A stretch of DNA of 64,000 bases from Sisyra terminalis (taxonomy: Eukaryota > Arthropoda > Insecta > Neuroptera > Sisyridae), in assembly GCA_958496175.1 (NCBI GenBank), contig OY292278.1, forward strand, positions 5,208,001 to 5,272,000, read 5' to 3'. The notes below the pieces were generated by a model. That model was not told the DNA's origin. It worked only from the letters and a program-made list of their open reading frames with translations, and ran no database searches. The position numbers and the translations under genes are program-made. Shown in pieces: positions 13,063 through 24,884 of the stretch (positions are counted from its first letter, which is position 1; each line of letters begins with the position of its first letter).

Positions 13063-13235
13063 ACGAATATTTTTGTTTAAACTTCTGTTCAAATTTATGT
13101 TGGTGATATGTTTTTAATATATTATTATATTAAGTTAATGTAATATTATATTAAATTTGTATATTATTATGTTAAATTCTACTACATAAATTGGACTGCA
13201 ATATATTTTATATATTGTATACACAGGAATTATAA

Positions 13236-15360
13236 GGTTTATTGTCGGAAAACATAATTACAAACATCACAAACGATGCAATTCTGCAAATAGTGATCAC
13301 TATTTATAAATTGCAGTATAATACAGCGATGCATCTGGAATTTATTTTTATTTTATGCATATTTGCATGTCAAAAACGCATAGAAACTTGGCTTTGAAAC
13401 CCCTACTTGTTGCCTGAATATTTAAATTCTCCTCATTAATGTTTCCTTGGACAAAATTCTTGATATCGGAATAGTATTTTTTGACTATTACTAAAAGAAA
13501 ACGCAACATTTTCGATTAAATTTGTTCATATTTTATCGAATTATAAATCAATTTTTTAACATCAAAAAAATGGATAATTTTCCTTATTTTTCAGTCTAAG
13601 GTTTGTTCATTATTACAACACATATTTGTTTGGTAATCCTTCAAAAATTTTTTGATACAATCTCGTTGGTTCGAAAATCCTTTTCAACGTTTAGATTAAT
13701 GTTTCACATAACACTTATGTACATTGTGTTTATTTACATATCAACTTTATTCGGCTAAGTCCTGTCGATTTTTCAGGAAATAATGGAAATAAAACATCAT
13801 TTTTCACCGACCAACTTCGGATATGTGTGTTAACACGTGTACGAGCATGTCGGATGTGTAAGTTATTTACTTGTGATAAATTGATCCACTTTTCTCCACC
13901 CCAAAACACAAGAAAGAACAACAAAAAAAAAAAAAAAATGGGGAAAATGGGGAAAATATCTTGCATTGCATGGTTCGATAAAAATGAATAAACGCACACA
14001 TTATTTCGTTTATCGAAACATGAAAACTTTAGTTTTTCTCATCATTTTTTTTTGTCCCTCTCTCCCGGGAGTAAATTCTTGGTGGCTTATGAAATTTATT
14101 GGAAAATGATCGAATGCTGCATTTCTTTTAACGTTTGATAGCGCAACGGAGATGGAAATTGAGAAAAAATAAAATAAATGTCATCGTATTTCTAACGTTT
14201 CGTATACTGGAAAATATTTTCCACGGTGGTGGTGGTTTTTCTTTTTATTTTTTTTTTTGCATTTCTTTAGTGTGGGACAAATCAAGCTCGTTTTTCGCGA
14301 TGTGTTTTTATTTCTGTGCAAAAGGTCATTCGGTCGTTGCACCGACAATATTCAACGCTGCCAGTCGACTAAGAAGCTCAGTGCCTGATGTGCTTTCTCA
14401 AGCTTTTCCGGGGTAATAAAACGTCGATGGCCATAAAGTTGACAATGTGAACAGTAAAATCTTCACTTCTCAACTAATTTCCCACTATTTTTTTTTTCAT
14501 GAGAAATTTAAGGGATGAAAACAAAATATTAACATTTCAACATAAATTCAAATCATTTTCGTGGAACGATTAAGTCTAAATTTGTCCCACATTTCTGGTG
14601 AAAACTGTCACAAAACTTTTCCTTTTGGTTCAAATTTGCATTAAAACTCAAACAATGAAAAAGTGAAATTTCGTTCCATCGGAAATTAATTTATAAACGC
14701 GCGGCACGCGCGTTTACTCTTGCGTGATTTCTTCAACAAATAAATTAAAAAAATCTCCAAAAAAAAAATTACTAAAATAATTTCACCCATTAAATATTAA
14801 AGTTTAACATAAATTTTAACATTATCTAAACTAAACCGAAAAGCCATCAATAAATCACAATGCAACCGATAATAATTCAATCAATTTTCACCAAACAAAT
14901 ATGCACTGATCAAATCCGAACATAAACGGATAACGTTTTCAAATATTATCAACCAAAAAAAAAAAAAAACACACACACAGGAAAAACCTTTGTTATCACA
15001 ACGGAAAACGATTATATTAAACATTGGATGATCATTAAAATATTAACAGCTTTAGCAGAGCAAATATCAATTAATTTTATCAAATGGATTCAATAAAATT
15101 TTGGCAAAACCTAAATGGTTTTCTATTTTCAATATGCAAACATAATTATCGAATTTGATTTGCTGAAATTCAAAGCTTTTAAATGAGCTTTTCATTTTTA
15201 ATTCCGCTGAAACAAATCAATGCAATTTCAACAGAAATATTTCACGTTTGTGTTTCAAATCGCACTAAGGTAAAGAATCAAAGTCGAAATGCATACAGTT
15301 ATAAATCAATTTTCTTTTTATCCTAATCTCAAAATATTTGCAGAAACATTAAAGCTTTTA
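13236..15360. other. MARS2 intron, mostly unique
   Basis: AT-rich, with a locally higher GC patch at about 14330-14420 and homopolymer A/T runs. It contains one more copy of ATTACAAACATCACAAAC. Open frames at about 13.7-14.4 kb show no domain resemblance. Confidence 0.5.
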
Positions 15361-15695
15361 GTGTGTATACAATATATAGAATATATTGTGGTCCAATTTA
15401 TGTAGTATAATTTAATTTAATAACATATAAAAATCATACCATGAACAGAAGTTCAAACAAAAATATTCGTGACATATTGCCCAGATACGTATTTCGATTG
15501 CCAAGCAATCTTCATCAGTGGTCATCAAGTAGTTTAGTTCACTGAGTACTGAGGAATGACCACTGAGGAAGATTGCTTGGCAATCGAATTACATATCTGG
15601 GCAATACGTCACAAATATTTTTGTTTCAACTTCTGTTCAAATTTATGTTTCTGCTATGATTTTTATATATTATTATATTAAATTATACTTCATTT
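15361..15695. mobile_element. Solo palindromic Penelope-like terminus
   Basis: An inverted copy (15361-15540) directly abuts a forward copy (15541-15695) of the terminus seen at 11771-13235. The outer ends read GTGTATACAATATATAG and its counterpart; no coding is left between the arms. The forward hammerhead-like core at 15563-15610 is degenerate (GAAT instead of GAAA, ACATAT in stem III). Confidence 0.75.
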
Positions 15696-15719
15696 ATGAT
15701 ATAATTATAATTATTTTTC

Positions 15720-15885
15720 ACTTATATTTATGAAATTCTTATAACTACAACAAAGTATGGTAATTATTTAACTGCTAAATTTTCACAAATTACTGATTTC
15801 ATTTTAGTTGTCAACAAAAACGCTAATACTATAGAAATTGTTATTGAAATGGACTTATCTCACTTTCAAAATAAAAGGTGCTAAT
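15720..15885. mobile_element. Partial TIR MITE
   Basis: Retains the MITE interior (ACAACAAAGTATGGTAATTA) and the right terminus ending CTCACTTTCAAAATAAA; the left terminus is lost. Confidence 0.55.
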
Positions 15886-16574
15886 CTTACTTTTACATAA
15901 ATAAAAATTTTGTTTTCAAAATTTTATAGTTGACAAACTCGAAAAACTAATTTTCTTTACCTGACCCACGTTTTTTTCGCGTCTGTGCATCAAAAAATGC
16001 ATTTTGATGAGATGAAATTTTAATCTTAAAAAAAACATGGATAAATCGAATAACTATCGTTTTACTTGGAGGGTTGCTTTTATTGGATGAAAGTAAAAAA
16101 AAAAACGTAATGACCAGTTAACCACCTGTTAGGATGGGTGTTCTCCAGGGTAGCATTTTTGGGTCCACTGGTATTTCTAATAAACATGGCTAATATTTCG
16201 ATAAATGGTGAAATATATTAATAGCTACATTTGCAGTTTTGTGACGGGGTAGAAATAGGAGAAAAAGCTTCCGAAAAGCTTCAGAGTTGTGTGGAAAAAA
16301 AAGCCTAATGAAATGGATTTTTTTTTCGTCCATCAATTTGACATTACATTTTTGGAGTTTGCAAAAAATTACTATGAAATGTTTTGGTGGTTTTTTCTTT
16401 TTCTTTTTCGATCATGAGTTCTGGAAAATAAATTTGTTTTTTTTAAATTTACTAATATCAGCACTTAGTAATACTAACACGTATAATTCATATTAGATCA
16501 AATGCAATTTTTCTTCCTCCTCCTCCTCAGTATCTTATGTTTCTATGGTTAAAAATGATAACACTAAAGGGATT

Positions 16575-16959
16575 CTGTGTATACAATATATAAAATATAT
16601 TGCAGTCCAATTTATGTAGTATAATTAAATATAATTATATATTAAAATCATACCATAAACATAAATTTGAACAGAAGTTCAAACCAAAAATATTTGTGAC
16701 GTATTGCCCAGATACGTTTTTCGATTGCCAAGCAAGCTTCCTCAGTGGTCATCAAATAGTTTGGATCACTGAGTACTGAAAAATGCCCACTGAGGAAGAT
16801 TGCTTGGCAATCGAAATACGTATCTGGGCAATACGTCACGAATATTTTTGTTTGAACTTCTGTTCAAATTAATGTTCATGGTATGATTTTTATATATTAT
16901 TATATTAAATTATACTACATAAATTGGACTGCAATATATTTTATATATTGTATACACAG
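16575..16959. mobile_element. Solo palindromic Penelope-like terminus
   Basis: A near-complete inverted pair: the left begins GTGTATACAATATATAAA and the right ends with its complement TTTATATATTGTATACAC. Each arm holds a hammerhead-like core, inverted at about 16698-16745 and forward at 16790-16837. Confidence 0.8.
16790..16837 (+). ncRNA. Hammerhead-like ribozyme core in Penelope-like terminus
   Basis: CTGAGGA, A, GATTGC-TTG-GCAATC, GAAA, T, ACGTAT-CTGGGCA-ATACGT, C. The architecture and the two spacing oddities are the same as at 13015. N7 is G here. Confidence 0.45.
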
Positions 16960-17045
16960 TATAACTGTTCAAAGTCAGCGAAAAAATCTTGTTTTCACTA
17001 TAGGGATTGTTCTTGAAATGGACTTAACTCACTTTCAAAATAAAC

Positions 17046-18404
17046 GGTTCATATATTAAGCTTAACGAAGCTTTTTTTTTCATTTATCAATTTCCCATTT
17101 CTGTTATCGTCGATTCTGTGCTTTCTATTAGCATATTTCGATTGAAATCAGGTGAAGATGAATCGCTAAATGGTTCGACATTAATATTATCATCGTGGTA
17201 ATCTGCAAGTCAAATGCAACATGAGATGGTACAAGAAATTCCATTTAGATTGTCATATCTGTGCGATGGAGCAATAATTATGCAAGGGATTCGTGTCAGA
17301 TGTGCCACTGCGTTGTCATTATCATAACGGAAATTATTACCAATGTCGTGATGAGATTAATTCCATTGGTAGTAATAAACAATTTTCTGCGTTGGTAAAT
17401 AAATTTCGTTCCAGAAAAACGCTATAACTTCGATCGATGAAGTTTGCAACTCCATTAATTTTTCTCTGGTAACTTTTCTCGGTTCTGGCTGGCTATCCAG
17501 CGTGAAAGTTGTGCTTAGAAAAGTTAAGACATTAAGACAAAAAATAACGGTCTCTGGACACTTATTACGACGTTGATACTTGTACAAAAGTTGCACACCT
17601 CTCCGCCCTGCCCTGCCCTGCCCTGCCTACACATGGTGTCATTGTTGTGTGTTGAAGCATGATAGGTACGAAAAGAAGCACATTAAAAAGGTCGACTGAC
17701 GGGAATTGTTAACATTTCGTAATTGCAGGTGTGTGAAGATATATATATATATATGTATGCTCCTCAATGAGAAACACAATGTAACGAATTCCGAAAATCT
17801 CGTCTCTCGAAAACTTGAATAAAATTCCAATGCGATATGACACGAGACGGGAATTTAATGCACTAATGATATCATTAAGATAAAATGTTCCAACATTCAC
17901 CTGATGTACAACTGTTTGCCTACATATAGTGACGAATTTCATCCCTAGATACACTACAATGGAAAAGTTACCCAAACAAATCGGGAAAACAAATATTTTC
18001 ATAGTGGACTAATTAGAAAATTGCGGTTACTAAATTCACCAGAACCGCATTGTTTGATTACTCAAAAACTATTTAATTAGCATTTCTCGACATTTATAAT
18101 TGTCACCCTTAATGTCTTACCCTTGCAACCCTTCAATTTTTCAAATCCAATTTAATGTTCCCAATTTTATTACAAATTAAAGTTCAAACTATAAATTAGA
18201 CTTAAGCACTAAAAACACATTTTTTCATCTGAAAAAATTAAAAAATATTAGTGTAAACAATGCATTCCTGGTAGGAAGACCTATTGGCATGGATTACGTA
18301 AAAAATAGAAAGTTTATAAGAACCAACTACTGTCACATCATCGGGTATAAATGGATCTTAATTTAATTATTTTAAATAAGCAGATGTATTTACCCCCCCC
18401 CCCC
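17046..18404. other. MARS2 intron, largely unique sequence
   Basis: A moderately higher-GC stretch (about 17.1-17.95 kb) with no recognisable exon. It includes the pentamer tract listed separately and a run of about ten C at 18395-18404. Confidence 0.5.
17605..17626. repeat. (GCCCT)n short tandem repeat
   Basis: Four consecutive CCCTG pentamers, unusually GC-rich for this window. Confidence 0.9.
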
Positions 18405-19423
18405 AAATACGGTGACACCATTCCGAGATCCAGAACCAATGTTTGAGGATACAAAATTGGAAATAAGAAATTCCATCAATCAAGGAGCAAAAATACACCG
18501 ATATAATGGCAAAAAATTCTTCTGAAAATCAAATTGGTGAACACAAAATTTAAGTAGATCCCAAGTTGGATTAACGATAGGACGTCCAAATAATTAAATA
18601 TATAAGCATATATATTCATACTAATATATAAAATTCTTATGTCTCTTTGTACATTTCGATTTTGACCCCAATTTCAGGGTAAATATTTGTTTCAAGAGGC
18701 CCTTATTCCAAATTTAATATTATTAAAATTTTTGTCTGTCTGTCTGTCTGTCTGTATGTCCCGATTTAACTCAAAAACGGAACAACGGAATTTAATGTAA
18801 TTTGGAATTAAGATACAACACAATTTTCCACAGACTATAGGCTACTTATCATTCCAAAAAAATAATAAGGGAAGGTATTCCCTAGGGATGAAAAATTTTT
18901 TTTACTATAGACAGGCGAGTTATATATCATTGGAAAGGTAATTAAAAGTTAAAATAAAAGTATAAACTTTCACTACCTTTGGAAATCGAAGCCCTTATAT
19001 ACCAGACTGAAATCTGACATATAAGCCGTGCAAAATATAAAGAATAGCAAAATCCATATATTTTTCGATGCCAGGCTAAATTAAAAGGGATGATGAAACC
19101 CCAAGTCAACTCCAAACTACTATAGGAGTGACAGCATTTCTTTACTGATCTGGCCACCAAAAACCAAGTACCATTGGATCGGATATCTGGCCATTAGTAC
19201 CAAACTGTTTGATGTTTTTACCCAGCAAAAAACGGTGACACCATTCCGAGGTCCAGAACCAGTGTTAGAGGATACAAAATTGGAGATAAGAAAAACCATC
19301 AATCAAAGAGCAAAAATTCACCGATAGAATGGCAAAAAATTCTTCTGAAAATCAAATTGGTGAACACAAAATTTAAGTAGATCTCAAGTTAGATTAACGA
19401 TAGGACGTCCAAATAATTAAATT
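18405..19423. repeat. 195-bp direct repeats flanking a Helitron-like fragment
   Basis: 18405-18599 and 19231-19423 are near-identical, sharing ACGGTGACACCATTCCGAG, GGTGAACACAAAATTTAAGT and GATAGGACGTCCAAATAATT. Between them is a truncated copy of the 5' part of the 6060-8247 Helitron (about 18616-18950, containing a GTCTGTCTGTCTGTCTGTCT tract). The flanking repeats have a coding-like look in one frame (FRGPEPVLEDTKLEIRKTI) but the family is not recognised. Confidence 0.6.
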
Positions 19424-20019
19424 TAGGATCTCTAAGATCCTAGATCTTAAAATCGTCACCCATTCAACCAAACGTATCTCAAAAGAACCTCAACAGCTTT
19501 GGAACCCCTCTCGAAAAAAGAACAAGGAAGGAAATCATTCCACCCCTACCGAATAGCAATGGATTTTTTGGCAGTGGTTTATCCTAAAATTGGATATGAA
19601 GCACCACGAAAAAAATCTTATTAAGGACACCGGAAATCAAAAAAGTTTGGGAACATCTGGCACTACCAACGGCCCCGAAACTTTCGGTTATTATGGCCGA
19701 GAATGTGAGAAAATTTACCAAACTACAAATCTCAATGAAAAGGAAGATATTGACGATATTGGTCTTCTTTTTCTGAAGCAGGGTCTGATATGTGGAAATA
19801 GGTGACCTAGAGATAAAAAAACTTCGTTTTTTTTTACAAGAATTTTCTCTGCTGAAATAAGAAGAGAAATTTTGATCCTAGGGATCTCATTAAAACAATT
19901 TTTTTAGAAAAATTAGACATCAACGTAAAAGGTCATTAAGTAAAAATGGTACAACGATATGTTGCATCTTATTTGAATTAAATAACATTTTCCATAAGAA
20001 AATTTCTACGAAATGTGCA
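19424..20019 (+). other. Unrecognised coding-like fragment
   Basis: About 19640-19780 reads VWEHLALPTAPKLSVIMAEN followed by VRKFTKLQISMKRK. This looks like eroded protein-coding DNA, perhaps from a transposon, continuing from the flanking repeat. Stops and frame changes are frequent and no family is recognised. Confidence 0.3.
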
Positions 20020-21440
20020 ATAAAATAATCTATCAAAATAACCAAAAAAACCGATTTGCATTTCATCAAAAAGTACAAAAATAATCCTAATCTTTTTCTG
20101 AATTAAATCAGGAAAAACCCTACCGACGCCTATCTGGGCTTATGGAGCCCTTTTAGGCTTCTTCTGTAGAAATTTTCGCATAAAAATCTTAAAGAAAAAA
20201 ATTTTTTTTGGCTTCTTTTTATGTATACTAGACTGATTCAAAAAAAAATATTTTTTTTTTCATAATTATATCAAAAATATTGTTGGGGATGACAAAAAAA
20301 AAATCCTGTGAAAGTTTAAGCTCTAAATATTAACATAAAGAGGTACCGCATCGCAAATTTCGATTTTCCATTTAAATAACATGGGAACAATATTCTCTTG
20401 CACTTTGGAATTTTATAGCTCACGTTGGTGACAATATTTCGAAAGGACCAAGGTATATTCTTGTAGAAAATTGAACGATCTACAAAACAGATCTTGTACA
20501 AGTTTTTGATATATTTATTTCTTCAAAAGTTATTCGAGGTCAAAGTTGAACTAAAGAGAAATTTTAATATTTTTTTAATTTTTTGACGCAACCATCAATT
20601 TTATGAGAAAATTTTATACGACATTTTTTGTAGAGCACTGTTTTCTATAACTTTTTTTTATAAAAGTTTTTGATATTTTTCACAGATCCTAAGTTATTTA
20701 ATTAAAATAAAAAAAAAATGTTAAAAATATAATAATTCAGGGAATTTTCAGTTTAATGCAAATAACTTAGGACCTGTGAAAAATATCAAAAACTTTTAAA
20801 AACATAAGTTATAAAAAAAAAGTGCGCTACAAAAAATATCCCATAAAATTTTCTGATAAAATTGATGTTGCGTCAAAAAATTGAAAAAATATTAAAATTT
20901 CTCTCTAGTTCAACTTTGACCTCGAATCACTTTTGAAGAAATAAATATATCAAAAACTTGGTTAAAGACCTTTTTTGTAGATCGTTCAATTTTCTACAAG
21001 AATATACCTTGGTCATTCCGAAATATTGTCACCACCGTGAGCTATAAAATTCCAAAGTGCAAGAGAATATTGTTCCCATGTTTTTTAAATGGAAAATCAA
21101 AATTTGCGATGCAGCACCTCTTAATATTAATATTAAGAGCTTAAACTTTCACAGGATTTTTTTTTATGTCATTCCGAACAATATTTTCGACATAATTAAG
21201 AAAAAAAATTCTTAATTTTTTTTTGAATCAGTTTAGTATACATAAAAGGAAGCCAAAAAAATTGTTCTTTTAAGATTTTATTTGCGAAAATTTCTACAAA
21301 AGAAGCCTAAAAGGGCTTCATAAGCCCAGATAGGCGTCGGTAGGGTTTGTCCTGATTTATTTCAGAAAAAAATCAGGATTATTTTTGAACTTTTTGATGA
21401 AATGCAAATCGATTTTTTTGGGTATTTTGATTGATTATGT
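20020..21440. mobile_element. Two nested palindromes: outer inverted repeat with F1 at its centre
   Basis: Outer arms of about 200 bp (CGATTTGCATTTCATCAAAA, TACCGACGCCTATCTGGGCT and CTTCTTTTTATGTATAC, with their complements on the right) are exactly separated by the F1 copy at 20229-21236. GTATAC flanks F1 on both sides. Without F1 the outer arms would meet at ATGTATACAT. Confidence 0.75.
20229..21236. mobile_element. Foldback element F1, copy b (complete)
   Basis: Runs from TAGACTGATTCAAAAAAA to TTTTTTTGAATCAGTTTA and is palindromic through most of its ~1 kb. It is the reference-like copy of the most abundant foldback family in the window. Confidence 0.8.
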
Positions 21441-22437
21441 TTTTTTTGTCATTCCCAACAATATTTTTGATAAAATTAGAAAAAAAATCATCGTGTTTTT
21501 TGAATCAGTCTAATATATATTTTGGTTTACAAAAAGTTTTTTTACAATTTCGAAAAAAAAATCAAACTTTTGTTCAATTTTAATCGTTATAGGATTATCA
21601 AAGAAAGCTTTTTCAAGTACCTACTACTTGACTGATCAATAAAGATTCCAATGAGATTAGTGTAATTTTTTCATTCGTTCTAGGCAAGAATCCAAGGAAA
21701 AAGCTTTAAAAAACAAGAAAATTTGAGGAATATCTCTTCCTCCAAAAAATTTGTTTCTTAGTAGGAATTGTTGACAACTAAAAAAAAGCTTACGGATCAA
21801 CAGCATCTTTTTCGTGGACCCAAAAAGCTTTCCGATTGAAGTGTACAAAACATCTTGAATAGACTTCATATAAGGTTTCTTCCCTGTGTATGAATCTTAA
21901 AAATAACTACTTGTAATACTATAACTAACGTGACACATTGTTGCAACAACAATATCAACTTATATGTATATAATACAATATGCTGGAAGAAACAACTTAC
22001 AACTTAAACAATACACCAGGGAAAATCAGATTGTTATCGGTCGCTTTTATTCGCTATCTTTTAATGTAGACAGCAGAATACGCATCACCAATTCAAGAAG
22101 CTTTTTCTACCCTCTGATCTCTCTCCACAATTAATAGTTTTTCCCTCTTAAAAACCAACACTTTTAAATTGTTTTTTCTTCGTACAAAAGCTCAATGTGG
22201 TATTTGATGCAAATTAAATTCATTGGAATCGACCAAATAACGCAAGGAACGTAAATATTATCGAATTGCTTTTGTGTTGAATTTAGTAGTCCAAACTTGC
22301 CAATTGGTCGTCCAATTGCATTATTCATAGACGACTTACGTTTGTTTACTTTTGAATTGGAAATGCAGTGCAATTTATCGACAACAACTTGAGCTTTCCG
22401 ACAAATTTTTGCATGAAAAGTTTTCATTTCTACTTAC
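21441..22437. other. MARS2 intron near the KMSKS exon donor
   Basis: Contains a fragment of an F1 terminus (about 21440-21515, ending GAATCAGTCTAATA) and then unique AT-rich sequence. No gene seen. Confidence 0.5.
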
Positions 22438-22649
22438 TGCCATCGCTGTGTGCAACCCCTTCGCGCAACAAAAAATAACGAAGTCCTTCGGCCGTATATG
22501 TCTCGAATCTTTCCGCCGGATTCACCACGTTTCCCTTCGACTTGGACATTTTCTCGCCGTCGACCGTCCAGTGGGAATGACAGAATAAACTTCTCGGCGG
22601 CTCCAGTCCAACGCCCATTAAAAACGCAGGCCAATAAATCCCGTGAAAC
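22438..22649 (-). CDS. MARS2: MARS2 exon with KMSKS catalytic loop
   Basis: This 212-nt minus-strand exon encodes [20 protein letters not shown], then [20 protein letters not shown] and a segment ending REGVAHSDG. The MSKSKGN motif is the class I synthetase KMSKS loop that binds ATP and stabilises the transition state during methionyl-adenylate formation; the preceding [11 protein letters not shown] is also typical of MetRS. The acceptor is TTGAAG and the donor GTAAGTA. The two bases left by the upstream exon plus the first G here give the Lys of the DILKFHG motif, which supports both splice sites. Confidence 0.95.
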
Positions 22650-23159
22650 CTTCAACAACAAAAAAAAATCATATTCAATAATAAACCTCAATGCTTTTTC
22701 AATTCCCTCAGGAATACCCCAAATAGCTTATTTTCCATAGATCAAGTCGAATTAATTCAACCACATTGATATTCAAGCAGTGACTTGAATTTTTTTCCGA
22801 TAATATTTTTCGAGTGCATGTTTCGGACAAATCGAAAATCAATGCAATTTATTATTATTAGTCGGAGATATGTAAGTAAAAAAAATTACCCTAAATCAAG
22901 TCTGGATATAGACGGAGGTCAGAGGGGAAAAAAGATAATAAATTTCTTTGGTCTAAAGAAAAAGTGGCCATTTTTAATTGGAGCCAAAGAAATTCTTTGA
23001 AACAAGTTTCAAAGTTTTGCGATATTTAAAATTTCAAATTTTCAATAAATTTGGAGATAATAAACGATTAATTTGATTTTTAAAACAGCTGGTCAAATTT
23101 ATTAAATTGCAAAAGCCTTGATATATTATTTGATAGAGTAAATAAGTGATTTCAAACTT
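22650..23159. other. MARS2 intron upstream of the KMSKS exon
   Basis: Unique AT-rich intron sequence; nothing else recognised. Confidence 0.5.
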
Positions 23160-23168
23160 AGGGCTCAT

Positions 23169-24875
23169 TAGTGTGGGTCAGAAAAAACGATTATTTTTTT
23201 TTTACAAGTGACACGAAAAAATGGGTCGCTAGACACCTTAAAAAAATTCTCAACAAGTATGAGCTTTTAATTTTAATAGGAAGATCCTCCGCATCGCAGT
23301 TTTCTATTTTTTTCTTAGTCCAATAGAAAAAAATTCATACCTCATCATTTAGCGATTGTACAGAAAAATGTTCTGAATGAATTTTTTAGGAAATTTAATG
23401 CTCTACAAAAAAGGTATTCTATATTTTTTCCATAAGCCTCACCATTTGAAAGATATTAAGGATTTAATTTTGTGATTTCAAACTTAGGGCTCATTAGTGT
23501 GGGTCAGAAAAAACGATTATTTTTTTTTTTACAAGTGACACGAAAAAATGGGTTGCTAGACACCTTAAAAAAATTCTCACCAAGTATGAGCTTTTAATTT
23601 TAATAGGAAGATCCTCCGCATCGCAGTTTTCTATTTTTTTCTTAGTCCAATAGAAAAAAATTCATACCTCATCATTTAGCGATTGTACAGAAAAATGTTC
23701 TGAAAGAATTTTTTAGGAAATTTAATGCTCTACAAAAAAGAAATTCTATATTTTTTCCGTAAGTCTCACCATTTGAAAGATATTAAGGTTTTAATTTTGA
23801 TTATTTTAAGACAAATTTCATTTTTGTTTATGAATTTTATAACTCGACAATAAATGACTCTTATACAATGCGCAATACAAATTTTTGTTGGAAATTAAGT
23901 GCTCTATAAAAATGGTTTCTTATATTTTGGCGATTAAATTAACCGTTCAAAAGATATTCATCATCAAACTTGCATGTGTACGGATTTTAAAAGTTTTTGA
24001 TGAGATATTAGAAAAAATTCAATTTAATTTATAATTTTTGAGAAAATTTACACGAATTTTAGTTTTTATCAACTGAAAATCTTCAAAATATTTTTCAAGT
24101 TTTTCTTTTATGCTTAAGTATATCTGTCTCCATTTAAAAAAATAAATTGTTCATTATTTATCGCTTAGTTAAATATTTATTAATAAAAAAAGTAAAGTTT
24201 TCATTATACATATATTATGATATATTTTAGTATTAGAGAAAAACAATGTCCAATTAGTTATAAAAAAGATTTTCATTTCAACTTTCAAACAAGTTTTTGT
24301 TACAAGTTGGGTAATTTTTTCGATGCTCTTTGAAAATTATAAATTAAATTGAAATTATTCGAATATCTCATCAAAAACTTTTAAAATCCGTACACATGAA
24401 AGTTTGATGATGAATATCTTTTGAAGGGTTAATTTAATCGCCAAAACATAAGACACCATTTTTATAGAGCAGTTAATTTCCAACAAAAATTTGTATTGCG
24501 CATTGCATAAGAGTCATTTATTGTCGATTCATAAAATTCATAAACAAAAATGAAATTTGTTTTAAAATAATCAAAATTAAAACCTTAATATCTTTCAAAT
24601 GGTGAGGCTTACGGAAAAAATATAGAATACCTTTTTTGTAGAGCATTAAATTTCCTAAAAAAAATTTTCAGAACATTTTTCTGTACAATCGATAAGTGAT
24701 GAGGTATGAATTTTTTTCTATTGGACTGAGAAAAAAATAAAAAATTGCGATGCGAAGGATCTTCCTATTAAAATTAAGAGCTCATACTTGGTGGGAATTT
24801 TTTTAAAGGAGTCTAGCAACCCATTTTTCCGCGTCACTTGTAAAAAAAAATAATCGATTTTTTTGACCCACACTA
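23169..24875. mobile_element. Foldback element F3 with 9-bp target duplication
   Basis: TIRs TAGTGTGGGTCA and TGACCCACACTA, flanked on both sides by AGGGCTCAT (23160-23168 and 24876-24884). The two halves are long inverted copies of each other. The left arm plus its flank is tandemly duplicated with a period of about 326 bp, so AGGGCTCAT occurs a third time at 23486-23494. Confidence 0.85.
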
Positions 24876-24884
24876 AGGGCTCAT

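Larger units (their letters stand above)
11771..13235 (+). mobile_element. Penelope-like element remnant with inverted termini
   Basis: A central degraded coding segment (12229-12905) is flanked on the left by an inverted copy (about 11771-12225) and on the right by a direct copy (about 12960-13235) of the same terminal sequence. The left inverted copy also includes, at about 12180-12225, the reverse complement of the end of the coding region (SCVAEHAL..GHTF). Inverted duplication of the 3' end at the 5' side is a known Penelope-like feature. The termini carry hammerhead-like motifs. Solo termini occur at about 15.4, 16.6, 43.9 and 60.2 kb. Confidence 0.8.
16500..17045. mobile_element. TIR MITE interrupted by a Penelope-like solo terminus
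   Basis: The MITE interior (TATGGTTAAAAATGATAAC) stops at about 16574 and resumes after 16990, with ATAGGGATTGTTCTTGAAAT and a right terminus ending CACTTTCAAAATAAACGG. The 16575-16959 palindrome has inserted into it, so the Penelope-like copy is the younger of the two. Confidence 0.65.

Noticed and set aside
16287..16496. Plus-strand open frame after a possible RT-like phrase near 16.13-16.20 kb
   Set aside because: A short stretch near 16140 resembles an RT fragment (GVLQGSIFGSTGISNKHG-like), but it is too short and degraded to call.
19120..19302. Minus-strand 60-codon frame as a gene
   Set aside because: The opposite strand of the same repeat looks more coding-like, and neither has a recognised family.
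20020..21440. CRISPR-like or clustered short repeats
   Set aside because: The repeats are mirrored transposon arms, not regularly spaced short direct repeats, and the genome is eukaryotic.
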